This document shows, piece after piece, positions 1 to 7,707 of a stretch of 20,279 bases of DNA. The translations under genes and the position numbers were made by a program. Numbering within the stretch: position 1 is the first letter of the stretch; every line of letters begins with the position of its first letter. Source of the stretch: Rhizobium sp. Q54 (GTDB lineage Bacteria; Pseudomonadota; Alphaproteobacteria; Rhizobiales; Beijerinckiaceae); contig CAMDOY010000022.1 in the NCBI GenBank assembly GCA_945903655.1, positions 1-20,279 on the forward strand, given 5' to 3'. Under the pieces are notes generated by a model. The model had not been told where the DNA came from, ran no database searches, and saw only the letters and a program-made list of their open reading frames with translations.

Positions 1-1236
1 TCAGACATCGTCAGCATCGCGCGGCCCGATCTGAAGTTCACGCCCTATAATCCGCGTTTTCCCGAGCGCGTGCGCGATAATGGCGGCGATTGCTTCGCCG
101 CCATCAAGCAGAAGGACCTGGTGGTCCATCACCCCTATGAATCCTTCGATGTGGTCGTGCAGTTTCTGACGCAGGCGGCGCGCGATCCCAATGTGGTGGC
201 GATCAAGCAGACGCTCTATCGCACCTCCAACGACAGCCCCATCGTGCGCGCCTTGATCGAGGCGGCGGAGGCGGGCAAGTCCGTGACCGCGCTGATTGAA
301 TTAAAAGCGCGCTTCGACGAAGAGGCGAACATCCGCTGGGCGCGGGATCTGGAGCGCGCGGGCGCGCAGGTCGTGTTCGGTTTTCTGGAGCTGAAGACCC
401 ACGGCAAGCTCTCCATGGTCGTGCGCCGTGAAGGCCCCAATCTCGTCACCTATTGCCATGTGGGCACCGGCAACTACCATCCGGTCACCGCGCGCATCTA
501 TACCGACATTTCCTACTTCACCGCGGACCCCGCCATCGGCCGCGATGTCGCGCGCATCTTCAACTATGTCACGGGCTATGCGGAGCCTGCGGGGCTGGAG
601 CGCATGGCGGTCTCGCCGATCTCGCTCAAGAAGCGACTGCTGAAGCATATCGAGGAAGAGATCGCCTTTGCGAAGGCGGGCAAGCCAGCGGCCATCTGGG
701 CCAAGTGCAATGCGCTTGTGGACCCGCAGATTATCGACGCGCTCTATCTTGCGGGTCAGGCGGGCGTGCAGATGGATCTGGTGGTGCGCGGCATCTGCTG
801 TCTGCGTCCGGGTGTGCCCGGCCTTTCGGACAATATCCGCGTGAAATCCATCGTGGGGCGCTTTCTGGAACATGCGCGCGTCTATTGCTTTGGCGGCGGG
901 CATGGATTGCCCCACCCCAGGGCCCATGTCTACATCTCCTCCGCCGACCTCATGCAGCGCAATCTGGACCGGCGCGTGGAGGTCATGACCCCCATCGTCA
1001 ACCCGACGGTTCATGAGCAGGTGCTTGACCAGATCATGGTCGCCAATCTCATGGACAATCAGCAGAGCTATCGCGTGCTGTCGGATGGGAGTAGTGAACG
1101 CTTCAGCCTGTTGCCGGGTGAGGAGCCCTTCAACGCCCATAACTACTTCATGACCAATCCCAGCCTTTCGGGGCGGGGCAAGTCCCTGAAGAACTCCAGT
1201 CCGAAGAACCTGTTCAAACGACTGCAATCACGGTGA
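1..1236 (+). CDS. ppk1: Polyphosphate kinase, C-terminal part (5' end outside window)
   Basis: Polyphosphate kinase 1 makes polyphosphate reversibly from the gamma-phosphate of ATP. The reading frame is open from base 1, so the N-terminal and head domains lie upstream of the window. Visible PPK1 hallmarks are the stretch KDLVVHHPYESFD near local residue 37, THGKL near 135 (the family's phosphorylated histidine region), YCHVGTGNYHPVTARIYTD near 150, and ISSADLMQRNLDRRVEV near 313. About 411 residues are present, roughly the C-terminal catalytic half of a family of about 700. The stop lies 4 nt before the ppx start, which indicates cotranscription and pairs polyphosphate synthesis with degradation. 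The family call is secure; only the true start is unseen. Confidence 0.96.
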   Translation, partial: SDIVSIARPDLKFTPYNPRFPERVRDNGGDCFAAIKQKDLVVHHPYESFDVVVQFLTQAARDPNVVAIKQTLYRTSNDSPIVRALIEAAEAGKSVTALIELKARFDEEANIRWARDLERAGAQVVFGFLELKTHGKLSMVVRREGPNLVTYCHVGTGNYHPVTARIYTDISYFTADPAIGRDVARIFNYVTGYAEPAGLERMAVSPISLKKRLLKHIEEEIAFAKAGKPAAIWAKCNALVDPQIIDALYLAGQAGVQMDLVVRGICCLRPGVPGLSDNIRVKSIVGRFLEHARVYCFGGGHGLPHPRAHVYISSADLMQRNLDRRVEVMTPIVNPTVHEQVLDQIMVANLMDNQQSYRVLSDGSSERFSLLPGEEPFNAHNYFMTNPSLSGRGKSLKNSSPKNLFKRLQSR

Positions 1237-1240
1237 TCGC

Positions 1241-2770
1241 ATGAACGTCGAAAAAGGCCTCGCGAAGTTTGACGCGCCGGGGCGCCTGGCCATCGGCAAG
1301 CCCGTGGCCATTGTGGATATCGGGTCCAACTCGGTGCGGCTTGTGGCCTATGAGGGTCTGTCGCGCTCGCCCACCCCCATCTTCAACGACAAGCTCCTGT
1401 GCGGATTGGGGCGCGGCGTCGCGGTGACCGGCAAGCTGCCGGAAGATGGCGTGGAGAAGGCGCTGGGGGCGCTTCGGCGGTTCCGGGTGCTCTGCGACAT
1501 CATGGAGATCGGCGACATCCATGTGCTGGCGACCGCCGCCGCGCGCGACGCTTCCAATGGCAAGCAGTTTCTCGATGCGGCGCGCGAGGCCATCGGCGCG
1601 CCCATCGAGCTTCTCTCGGGCCGCCGCGAGGCGGAGCTTTCGGCCCTGGGCGCGGCCTCTGGCTTCTACAAACCTGATGGGGTGGTGGGGGATCTGGGCG
1701 GTGGTTCGCTGGAGCTGGCGGATGTGAAGGGCCTTCGTCTTGGCAAGGGCGAGACCCTGCCGCTGGGCGGCCTTTCGCTGATGGATGTGTCGGGCAAGAG
1801 CCCCAAGAAGGCTGTGAAGATCGTGCGCGAGGCGCTGGCTGACAGCAAGGCGCTGCAGGGCCTGCGCGACCGCACCTTCTATGCGGTGGGCGGCACCTGG
1901 CGCGCGCTGGCGCGGCTGCACATGCGCCAGCGCAACTATCCGCTCAACGTGATGCATGGCTACGCCATCCCCGCCCGCGACGCCGCCGATTTCGCCTCTC
2001 TGGTGGAGCGTGTCAACGCCGAGGCCTTGATCGCCATCGACAGCGTGGCGAGCGCGCGCCGCCCGCTGCTGGCCTATGGCGCGGTGGTGCTGGACGAGAT
2101 CATCCGTCGCGCCAAACCGCGCGATGTCGTCATTTCCGCGCTCGGGGTGCGCGAGGGGCTTCTCTTCGAAAGGCTCGACGCCGCGCAGAAGCGCGCCGAT
2201 CCGCTGCTGTCCTCCGCCCGGGACCTCAATGTGCTGCGCTCGCGCGCGCCGCTCCATGGCGAGGAATTGTGCGACTGGACCGACGATTTCATGCGCTCGA
2301 CCCAGCTTGACGAGACCCCCGAGGAAAAGCGCCTGCGCCATGCGGCCTGCCTTCTGTCCGACATCGGCTGGCGCGCCCATCCCGATTATCGCGGCGAGCA
2401 ATCCCTCAACATCATCGCCAACGCGGCCTTTGGCGGCGTCGACCATCCTGGTCGCGCCTTTCTCGCGCTGGCCACGTCCTATCGCCACATGGGGCCTGAT
2501 GCGGATGTGAGCCCGACCATTCGCAGCATCGCCACCGTGCGCATGCTGGACCGCGCCCATATCCTGGGGGCGGCCATGCGCGTGGGCTATCTGGTGTCGG
2601 CGGCCATGCCGGGCGTCCTGCCGCAGTGCCCCATGACCTGCACCAAGACACGGGTCACGCTTTCCGTCCCCAAGGACATGGCGCCTCTGGTCAACGAGCG
2701 CCTCAGTGGCCGGTTGAAGCAGATGGGGCGGCTGATTGGCCGCGAGCCCATGATCAAGGTGTTGGCGTAG
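1241..2770 (+). CDS. ppx: Exopolyphosphatase, Ppx/GppA family
   Basis: A 509-residue Ppx/GppA phosphatase that removes terminal phosphate from polyphosphate (family knowledge; GppA-type pppGpp hydrolysis cannot be excluded). The actin-like fold motifs are clear: the first phosphate loop VAIVDIGSNSVRLV at about residues 22–35, TAAARDASN at about 98–106, SGRREAE at 126–132 containing the conserved Glu region, and the second loop GDLGGGSLEL at 150–159. The C-terminal half (about 310–509) matches the HD-like and helical extension usual in alphaproteobacterial Ppx, so the length is normal. The ATG lies 4 nt after the ppk stop, which indicates translational coupling. The gene is convergent with rnd, with 11 nt between stops. 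Confidence 0.95.
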   Translation: MNVEKGLAKFDAPGRLAIGKPVAIVDIGSNSVRLVAYEGLSRSPTPIFNDKLLCGLGRGVAVTGKLPEDGVEKALGALRRFRVLCDIMEIGDIHVLATAAARDASNGKQFLDAAREAIGAPIELLSGRREAELSALGAASGFYKPDGVVGDLGGGSLELADVKGLRLGKGETLPLGGLSLMDVSGKSPKKAVKIVREALADSKALQGLRDRTFYAVGGTWRALARLHMRQRNYPLNVMHGYAIPARDAADFASLVERVNAEALIAIDSVASARRPLLAYGAVVLDEIIRRAKPRDVVISALGVREGLLFERLDAAQKRADPLLSSARDLNVLRSRAPLHGEELCDWTDDFMRSTQLDETPEEKRLRHAACLLSDIGWRAHPDYRGEQSLNIIANAAFGGVDHPGRAFLALATSYRHMGPDADVSPTIRSIATVRMLDRAHILGAAMRVGYLVSAAMPGVLPQCPMTCTKTRVTLSVPKDMAPLVNERLSGRLKQMGRLIGREPMIKVLA

Positions 2771-2781
2771 GGCTCAGGCCT

Positions 2782-3963
2782 TTACGCTGCATCCACCGAT
2801 GGTTCGGGCGCATCGCGCCATTCCAGCGTCACGACCTTGCCCTCTTCGACCGTGAGGGCGAGGCGACCGTGTTTCAGTTCCAGCGCCTTGGAGCCGAAGA
2901 GCTCCCGCCGCCAGCCCGCCATGGCCGCCACCTTGGCGCGATCATCGGCGGCGATGGCTTCGAGATCGTCCACCGTGGCGATCATCTTGGCCGCGACGTC
3001 GTGGCGTTCGGAGACCTGGCGCAGCAGCACCTTCAGCAATTCGACCGTCGCGCCGCCGCCATTGCCCCGGCGTTCCCGCTCGATGCGGGGCAGGGTCTTG
3101 GGATCGCGGGCGAGGCCCCGCTCCACGGCTGCCAGAATGTCCGCGCCCGAGCGCGAGCGCTCCATGCCACGCGGGAAGGAGCGCAATTGCCCCAGCAGAT
3201 CGGCTGTGCGGGGGGCCGCCAGCGCGATCTCGATCATGATGTCGTCCTTGAGGATCCGCGAGCGCGGCACATCGCGAGACTGGGCCTCACGCTCGCGCCA
3301 GGCGGCGATCTCCATGAGCACCGCCAGATCGCGGGGCTTGCGGGCGCGGTTGCGCAGGCGCTCCCAGGCGTTGTCGGGGTGCTGCTCGTAGGTGGAGACC
3401 GAGGTGAGCGTCTGCATCTCGTCGGCGAGCCAGCTGGTGCGGTCGGTCTTCTCGAGCCGCGCGCGCAAGGAGCGGTAGACGTCGCGCAGATGGGTGACAT
3501 CCGCCAGCGCATAGGTGATTTGCGCCTCCGAGAGGGGGCGGCGCGACCAGTCGGTGAAGCGGGAGGACTTGTCTACGGGGATCTTGCAGACGGCCTGCAC
3601 CAGTTCCCCATAGCTGACCTGATCGCCAAAGCCGCAGACCATGGCGGCGACCTGCGTATCGAACAGGGGGGCTGGAACCATCTTGGCGAGATTCCACACA
3701 ATTTCAATGTCTTGACGGGCCGCGTGGAAGACTTTCACGACGGCCTCGTTGGCCATCAGCTCATAGACGGGGGTCATGTCGAGCCCCTCCGCCAGAGCGT
3801 CCACGGCCACCGCCTCGTCATCGGAGGCGAGCTGGATGACGCAGAGTTTTGGCCAAAAGGTCGTCTCCCGCAGGAACTCGGTGTCCACGGTGACAAAGGG
3901 GTGCCGGGCGAGGCGGCTGCAAACCGCAGCGAGGTCTTCGGAGGTCGTGATCAGGCTCATCAC
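2782..3963 (-). CDS. rnd: Ribonuclease D (DEDDy 3'-5' exoribonuclease)
   Basis: RNase D trims the 3' ends of tRNA and other stable RNA precursors in the cytoplasm. The 393-residue product carries the full DEDDy set: VDTEF with D27 and E29 (Exo I), HAARQD with D85 (Exo II), and YALADVTHL with Y151 and D155 (Exo III). An HRDC domain follows at about 207–285. The start has two consecutive Met codons (3961–3963 and 3958–3960), so the exact start may differ by one residue. It is divergent from the gene at 4114 with 150 bp between and convergent with ppx. In many alphaproteobacteria rnd lies beside aspS; here the two are almost 5 kb apart. Confidence 0.95.
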   Translation of the reverse strand: MMSLITTSEDLAAVCSRLARHPFVTVDTEFLRETTFWPKLCVIQLASDDEAVAVDALAEGLDMTPVYELMANEAVVKVFHAARQDIEIVWNLAKMVPAPLFDTQVAAMVCGFGDQVSYGELVQAVCKIPVDKSSRFTDWSRRPLSEAQITYALADVTHLRDVYRSLRARLEKTDRTSWLADEMQTLTSVSTYEQHPDNAWERLRNRARKPRDLAVLMEIAAWREREAQSRDVPRSRILKDDIMIEIALAAPRTADLLGQLRSFPRGMERSRSGADILAAVERGLARDPKTLPRIERERRGNGGGATVELLKVLLRQVSERHDVAAKMIATVDDLEAIAADDRAKVAAMAGWRRELFGSKALELKHGRLALTVEEGKVVTLEWRDAPEPSVDAA

Positions 3964-4113
3964 CCCTGCCTATACATGAATCGCCCGGGTTGCACGAGGC
4001 TGGAGGGCCTGCGGCGGGACTATTCCCCGTTTTATCCTGATTATGGCCGCATTCGCGCCACGGCGGATAGGGAAAAGCACAGCTGAGGGCGGTTTGCGTC
4101 CACAGGCCCCGCG

Positions 4114-4860
4114 ATGGGGGCGCTTTATCTCCAGCAGGGATTCGCCTTGGCTTATCTTGACCCGCCGCCCTTCCCCGCGCCCGTGATCGTCATGAAGGAC
4201 GTCGGGGGCTTCGTCGCTGAATATCAGGCGCAGACCGCGCGGTTTCGGCAGGAGGGCCGCGAGGTGCGCCTGCATGAGTGCCGCTCCGCCTGCACCCTGG
4301 CCCTCAGCCTGCCCAATGTCTGCGTCTATCCCAGCAGCCTGCTGAAATTCCACAAGGCCTATAACGCCAACACGAGGGCCGTCGATGAGGGCGTCTCGGG
4401 CGAGCTGTTCCGCAGCTACCCCGCCGCCGTGCAGGCTCGCCTCGGTGGGTTGACGCGGGAATACCGGGTGCTGACGGGGCGCGAGCTGATCGCGCTAGGT
4501 ATGCGCGAGTGCGGGCAGGGGGGCGGGACGCAGGTGGCGCGCGCCGGCAAGCCGCCGCCAGCCCCCGCCGCAGCGGCGCCCTCGGAGGGCGGCCTGTTCA
4601 ACACGCTCTCGGCAGCCTTTTCACCCAGGGCGGTCGATCCCACGCCCGTGGGGACGGTTCGGAGCTCCCGGGGCAAGGCCGCCGTGGCGCCCTGGCCTGA
4701 GGCCGAGATGGAGGAGATCCCCCAGCCGCCCCGCCGTCCCGCCGCCATCGACCCCTTGCCGGGCCCCGGTCTGCCCAGGCTGATCGCCGGCGCTCAACAG
4801 ACGCTCGCCGCAGGGTTGAAGGCGACGGCGGGGCTCTTCAGCTTTCACAGGCTCGACTGA
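4114..4860 (+). CDS. Hypothetical protein with a ClpP/crotonase-like core
   Basis: Not recognised as a named gene. Residues 25–85 resemble small ClpP/crotonase-superfamily periplasmic-type proteins: GG at 31–32 could serve as the oxyanion loop, CRSAC at 56–60 places Ser58 as a possible nucleophile, and FHKAY places His80 as a possible partner. Cysteines 56, 60 and 70 could form a disulphide if the protein is exported. From about residue 140 the sequence is Ala/Pro-rich and probably disordered. An in-frame TGA at 4084 leaves ATG 4114 as the first ATG. The N terminus is only a weak hydrophobic stretch and not a convincing signal peptide. A hairpin with a T-rich tail follows the stop. The gene appears real; its function is a guess. 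Confidence 0.6.
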   Translation: MGALYLQQGFALAYLDPPPFPAPVIVMKDVGGFVAEYQAQTARFRQEGREVRLHECRSACTLALSLPNVCVYPSSLLKFHKAYNANTRAVDEGVSGELFRSYPAAVQARLGGLTREYRVLTGRELIALGMRECGQGGGTQVARAGKPPPAPAAAAPSEGGLFNTLSAAFSPRAVDPTPVGTVRSSRGKAAVAPWPEAEMEEIPQPPRRPAAIDPLPGPGLPRLIAGAQQTLAAGLKATAGLFSFHRLD

Positions 4861-4877
4861 ATCTGGCTTCTGAGGGC

Positions 4878-4905
4878 GCTGCGCCTCGCAGCACACTTTC
4901 TTTCC
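4878..4905 (+). terminator. Candidate rho-independent terminator
   Basis: A perfect 6-bp stem GCTGCG/CGCAGC with a CCT loop (4878–4892) is followed by the T-rich tract ACACTTTCTTTCC. It lies 17 nt after the stop of the 4114 gene and before the dioxygenase ribosome binding site, so it would separate the two transcripts. The T-tract is interrupted, hence the moderate confidence. Confidence 0.4.
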
Positions 4906-4950
4906 TCGCGGGCATGGGTAAACTCCCCCCAACCTTCTGGAGGAAGCCCC

Positions 4951-5835
4951 ATGACCGTAACCGTCCATCCGGTCTCGCCCGAAATCGGCGCCGAGATTCG
5001 CGGCGTTGATATTTCCAAGCCCATCGACGCCGCAGACTTCGCCGTCATCCACAAGGCCTGGCTCGACCATTCCGTGCTGCTGTTTCGCGGCCAGAATCTC
5101 GACCCCGACCAGCAGCGCGCCTTCGTCTCGCTCTTCGGGACCATCGGCGTGCGCTCGGCGGCTTTGCCCCACAAGCGCCCCCGCGCCTTCGAGGGGCCGG
5201 ATTACAACGCCGACGCCATGCTCGTCTCCAACATCCGCAAGGATGGCAAGCCCATTGGCGTGCTGCCCGATGGGGAGATGTGGTTCCACCATGACATGTG
5301 CTACTCGACCACCCCCAACCGGGCGAGCTTCCTCTATTCCATCGAGATCCCCAGCCACGGCGGCGACACCCATTTCGCCAGCATGTCGGCGGCCTATGAG
5401 CGCCTGCCGGAGGCGCTGAAGGCGCGCATCGAGGGCAAGCGGGTGCTGCAGGCCTTTGACGAGGTGCAGGACGCGCGGCTCGATCTGGCGCATATCGACC
5501 TCGAGGAGGTCAAGCACGCCTGGCAACCCCTCGTCATCCGCCACCCCGAGACAGGCCGCAAGGCGCTCTATGTGAACCGCCTCATGAGCCATCGCATCGA
5601 GGGCCTGAGCGAGGCGGAGAGCGACGCCCTGCTGGAAGAGCTCTACGCCTATGGGGAAGACCCCGCCGTGCGCTACGAACATGTGTGGAAGGTGGGCGAC
5701 CTCGTCATGTGGGACAACCTGTGCTCCATGCACGCCCGCACGGATTTCCCGAAGGACCAGCGGCGCATGATGCGGCGGTTTACGATCTCGGGCGGTCCGG
5801 TGATTGCGGCGTGGGATGAGGCGCGCGCGGGGTAG
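4951..5835 (+). CDS. TauD/TfdA-family Fe(II)/2-oxoglutarate dioxygenase
   Basis: A 294-residue cytoplasmic non-heme iron dioxygenase that would couple 2-oxoglutarate decarboxylation to substrate hydroxylation. The iron-binding facial triad is visible: H113-x-D115 in MWFHHDMCY and the distal His261 in DNLCSMHART. Arg275 or Arg276 in RRMMRRFTIS is placed to bind the 2-oxoglutarate carboxylate. The length is normal for the family. GGAGG in CTGGAGGAAG lies about 8 nt before ATG 4951, supporting the start. The substrate (taurine, alkylsulfate, aryloxyacetate, carnitine-like and others) cannot be told from sequence, and no sulfonate transporter sits alongside. It is flanked by a candidate terminator upstream and an inverted repeat downstream, so it is probably a single-gene transcript. 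Confidence 0.9.
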   Translation: MTVTVHPVSPEIGAEIRGVDISKPIDAADFAVIHKAWLDHSVLLFRGQNLDPDQQRAFVSLFGTIGVRSAALPHKRPRAFEGPDYNADAMLVSNIRKDGKPIGVLPDGEMWFHHDMCYSTTPNRASFLYSIEIPSHGGDTHFASMSAAYERLPEALKARIEGKRVLQAFDEVQDARLDLAHIDLEEVKHAWQPLVIRHPETGRKALYVNRLMSHRIEGLSEAESDALLEELYAYGEDPAVRYEHVWKVGDLVMWDNLCSMHARTDFPKDQRRMMRRFTISGGPVIAAWDEARAG

Positions 5836-5839
5836 GGGG

Positions 5840-5864
5840 CTTGCCATAACACAATCTTGGCAAG
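5840..5864. repeat. Inverted repeat overlapping the methyltransferase -35 box
   Basis: Arms CTTGCCA (5840–5846) and TGGCAAG (5858–5864) are perfect 7-bp complements with an 11-nt AT-rich centre. No T-run follows, so a terminator is less likely than an operator. The right arm overlaps the putative -35 box of the methyltransferase promoter. Confidence 0.45.
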
Positions 5865-5885
5865 AAATTGAGCCTCCGCTAAACT
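5857..5885 (+). promoter_or_regulatory. Candidate sigma-70 promoter for the DNA methyltransferase
   Basis: TTGGCA at 5857–5862 and TAAACT at 5880–5885 are separated by exactly 17 nt, close to the housekeeping consensus. The predicted transcript would begin near 5892, leaving a short leader before ATG 5911. The -35 box lies within the right arm of the inverted repeat at 5840–5864. Confidence 0.45.
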
Positions 5886-5910
5886 GATCGGCGACTGAAT
5901 CGCTGATCGG

Positions 5911-7560
5911 ATGTCTGATGCCCATTTGCAGAGCCGCGCCATGCGCCTGACGCCCACAGGCGACGCCCTGTTCTATGGCGATAACCTCGATGTGCTGCGC
6001 AACCACATCGAGGATGAGAGCGTGGATCTGATCTATCTCGATCCGCCCTTCAATTCGAACGCCAATTACAACGTGCTTTTCAAGTCGCCGGACGGCAAGC
6101 AGAGCCAGTCGCAGATCGAGGCTTTCGAGGACACCTGGCACTGGACCGATGCGGCGGAGGCGGCCTTTGACGATGTGATGCGCTCGGGCCATTCGGACGC
6201 CGCCGAAATGCTGCGCGCCATGCGTTCCATGCTGAAGGAAAACGACATGATGGCCTATCTGGCCATGATGGCGGTGCGCCTGATCGAACTGCATCGGGTG
6301 CTGAAACCCACGGGCTCGCTTTATTTGCACTGCGATCCCACGGCGAGCCATTATTTGAAGATGTTGCTGGATGCGGTGTTTGGGGTGAAGAATTATCGGA
6401 ATGAAATCGTATGGAAGCGGACAAGCTCTCATTCTGATGTAAGTGTTGGTTTTGGTTCTGTGACGGATACGATTTTCCTCTTTAACAAGGGGTCAAATCC
6501 TTTATGGAATAAAATTATAATGCCTTTATCTAAGGAGCATGTGGCATCAAAATATTCACTTAAAGACGCGAATGGAAGGCATTACAGCACACGGGATTTA
6601 AGAAGCCCCAGTCCACGGCCGAACCTTCATTATGTTTACAAAGGCTACCAGCCACATCCAAATGGCTGGTCAATCTCTCGCGAAAAGATGGAGCAATATG
6701 ACAAGGAGGGCAGGCTGTATTTTCCAAAAGAGCAGTCAGGTCGAATCCGTCTGAAGCTCTATCTGGATGAAGCTCAAGGGCAACCGCTGCAAAACCTTTG
6801 GGACGACATCCCGCCCATCAACTCCCAAGCCGCCGAACGCCTCGGCTACCCCACCCAAAAACCCGTCGCCCTGCTGGAGCGCATCCTCAAGGCCTCCTCT
6901 AATGAGGGGGACGTGGTGCTTGATCCCTTTTGTGGCTGCGGCACCACCATTCATGCGGCGGAAAAACTCAATCGCAGCTGGATCGGCATCGACGTGACCC
7001 ATCTGGCCATCGGCCTCATCCGCGACCGCCTGCGCGACGCCTTTCCGCAGGCCACATTCGACATCTATGGCGTGCCGCGCGATCTGGCGGCGGCGCGGGA
7101 GCTGGCCGCCAATGACAAGCACGAATTCCAGCTCTGGGCCCTCTCCCTCATCAACGCCCAGCCCTACAAGGGCGGGCGCAAGGGCGCCGATGGCGGGGTC
7201 GATGGTTACATCTGGTTCCAGCCCGATGGCCGCAACCATGAGAAGGCCGTGGTCTCCGTGAAGGGCGGCGAGAATGTGGATGTGAAAATGATCCGCGACC
7301 TCATCGCCACCGTGGACCGGGAGAAGGCGAAGGTGGGCGTCTTCGTGACCCTGACCGAGCCCACCCGCCCCATGAAAACCGAAGCCGCCGCCGCCGGCTT
7401 CTACGAAAGCCCCAACCACGGCCGCTTCCCGAAAATCCAGATCCTCACCATCGCCGACCTCTTCGCCCACCAGAAACCCCACCTGCCCTGGATCGCGCCA
7501 TCCTCGAAACGGGCGAAGCGGGAGCAGGGGGCGGACAAGCAGATGGGGTTGAATGTGTGA
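5911..7560 (+). CDS. Beta-class DNA methyltransferase (N6-A/N4-C) with C-terminal Mrr-like nuclease domain
   Basis: A 549-residue AdoMet-dependent DNA methyltransferase. Motif IV is DPPF at 44–47 in LIYLDPPFNSN, and motif I is DPFCGCGTT at 338–346. The order IV, recognition region, I is the beta class that modifies adenine N6 or cytosine N4. After about residue 405 a second domain contains GADGGVDGY (D427, D431) and VSVKGG (K451), arranged like the PD-(D/E)XK core of Mrr-type endonucleases, with Ser where Gln/Glu is usual before the Lys-containing dipeptide. One polypeptide may therefore both modify and recognise or cut DNA, but nuclease activity is unproven. No separate restriction subunit is adjacent. 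Residues about 145–297 are encoded by DNA much richer in AT than both flanks. ATG 5911 has no strong ribosome binding site; ATG 5941 is an alternative start. Confidence 0.9.
   Translation: MSDAHLQSRAMRLTPTGDALFYGDNLDVLRNHIEDESVDLIYLDPPFNSNANYNVLFKSPDGKQSQSQIEAFEDTWHWTDAAEAAFDDVMRSGHSDAAEMLRAMRSMLKENDMMAYLAMMAVRLIELHRVLKPTGSLYLHCDPTASHYLKMLLDAVFGVKNYRNEIVWKRTSSHSDVSVGFGSVTDTIFLFNKGSNPLWNKIIMPLSKEHVASKYSLKDANGRHYSTRDLRSPSPRPNLHYVYKGYQPHPNGWSISREKMEQYDKEGRLYFPKEQSGRIRLKLYLDEAQGQPLQNLWDDIPPINSQAAERLGYPTQKPVALLERILKASSNEGDVVLDPFCGCGTTIHAAEKLNRSWIGIDVTHLAIGLIRDRLRDAFPQATFDIYGVPRDLAAARELAANDKHEFQLWALSLINAQPYKGGRKGADGGVDGYIWFQPDGRNHEKAVVSVKGGENVDVKMIRDLIATVDREKAKVGVFVTLTEPTRPMKTEAAAAGFYESPNHGRFPKIQILTIADLFAHQKPHLPWIAPSSKRAKREQGADKQMGLNV
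6345..6800 (+). other. AT-rich target-recognition segment inside the methyltransferase gene
   Basis: By hand count 6421–6660 has 99 G+C in 240 bases (41%; one 60-base line is 30%), whereas the flanking parts of the same gene are strongly GC-rich with G/C at most third positions. The segment falls between motif IV and motif I, where the target-recognition domain of beta-class methyltransferases lies. The reading frame is intact throughout. This suggests replacement of the recognition domain by recombination with a foreign homologue. Confidence 0.6.
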
Positions 7561-7568
7561 GGGGATGA

Positions 7569-7586
7569 GGCAGTCGGCAGTCGGCA
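7569..7586. repeat. Inverted partner arm of the heptamer array
   Basis: The 18-nt stretch 7569–7586 holds two and a half copies of GGCAGTC, the exact reverse complement of the downstream CTGCCGA array. Any of several registers of 7637–7699 could pair with it, giving an 18-bp stem with a loop of at least 50 nt between two convergent genes. Confidence 0.7.
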
Positions 7587-7636
7587 TTCGTGAAAAGACT
7601 GTTGTTGACAGTAGATGTCCGACTCAAAAATTCTTC

Positions 7637-7699
7637 CTGCCGACTGCCGACTGCCGACTGCCGACTGCCGACTGCCGACTGCCGACTGCCGGCTGCCGA
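7637..7699. repeat. Heptamer tandem repeat (CTGCCGA)x9
   Basis: Nine head-to-tail copies of the 7-mer CTGCCGA run without interruption from 7637 to 7699; only the eighth differs (CTGCCGG). It begins 77 nt after the methyltransferase stop and ends 9 nt before the tctC-like stop on the other strand, so it lies in a convergent intergenic gap. The style resembles short tandemly repeated sequences found between genes in several bacteria. Copy number is probably unstable. Confidence 0.9.
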
Positions 7700-7707
7700 C
7701 GACGCCC

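Noticed and set aside
1214..2560. Long open frame antisense to ppx
   Set aside because: It mirrors the high-GC third positions of ppx and reads as His/Gln/Arg-rich sequence with no motif. The same holds for long antisense or shifted frames over rnd (2626–4086), the dioxygenase (4621–6432), aspS (8852–10315) and dgt (16329–17624).
7637..7699. CRISPR-like array
   Set aside because: The period is 7 bp with no spacers and no cas genes; it is a simple tandem repeat.
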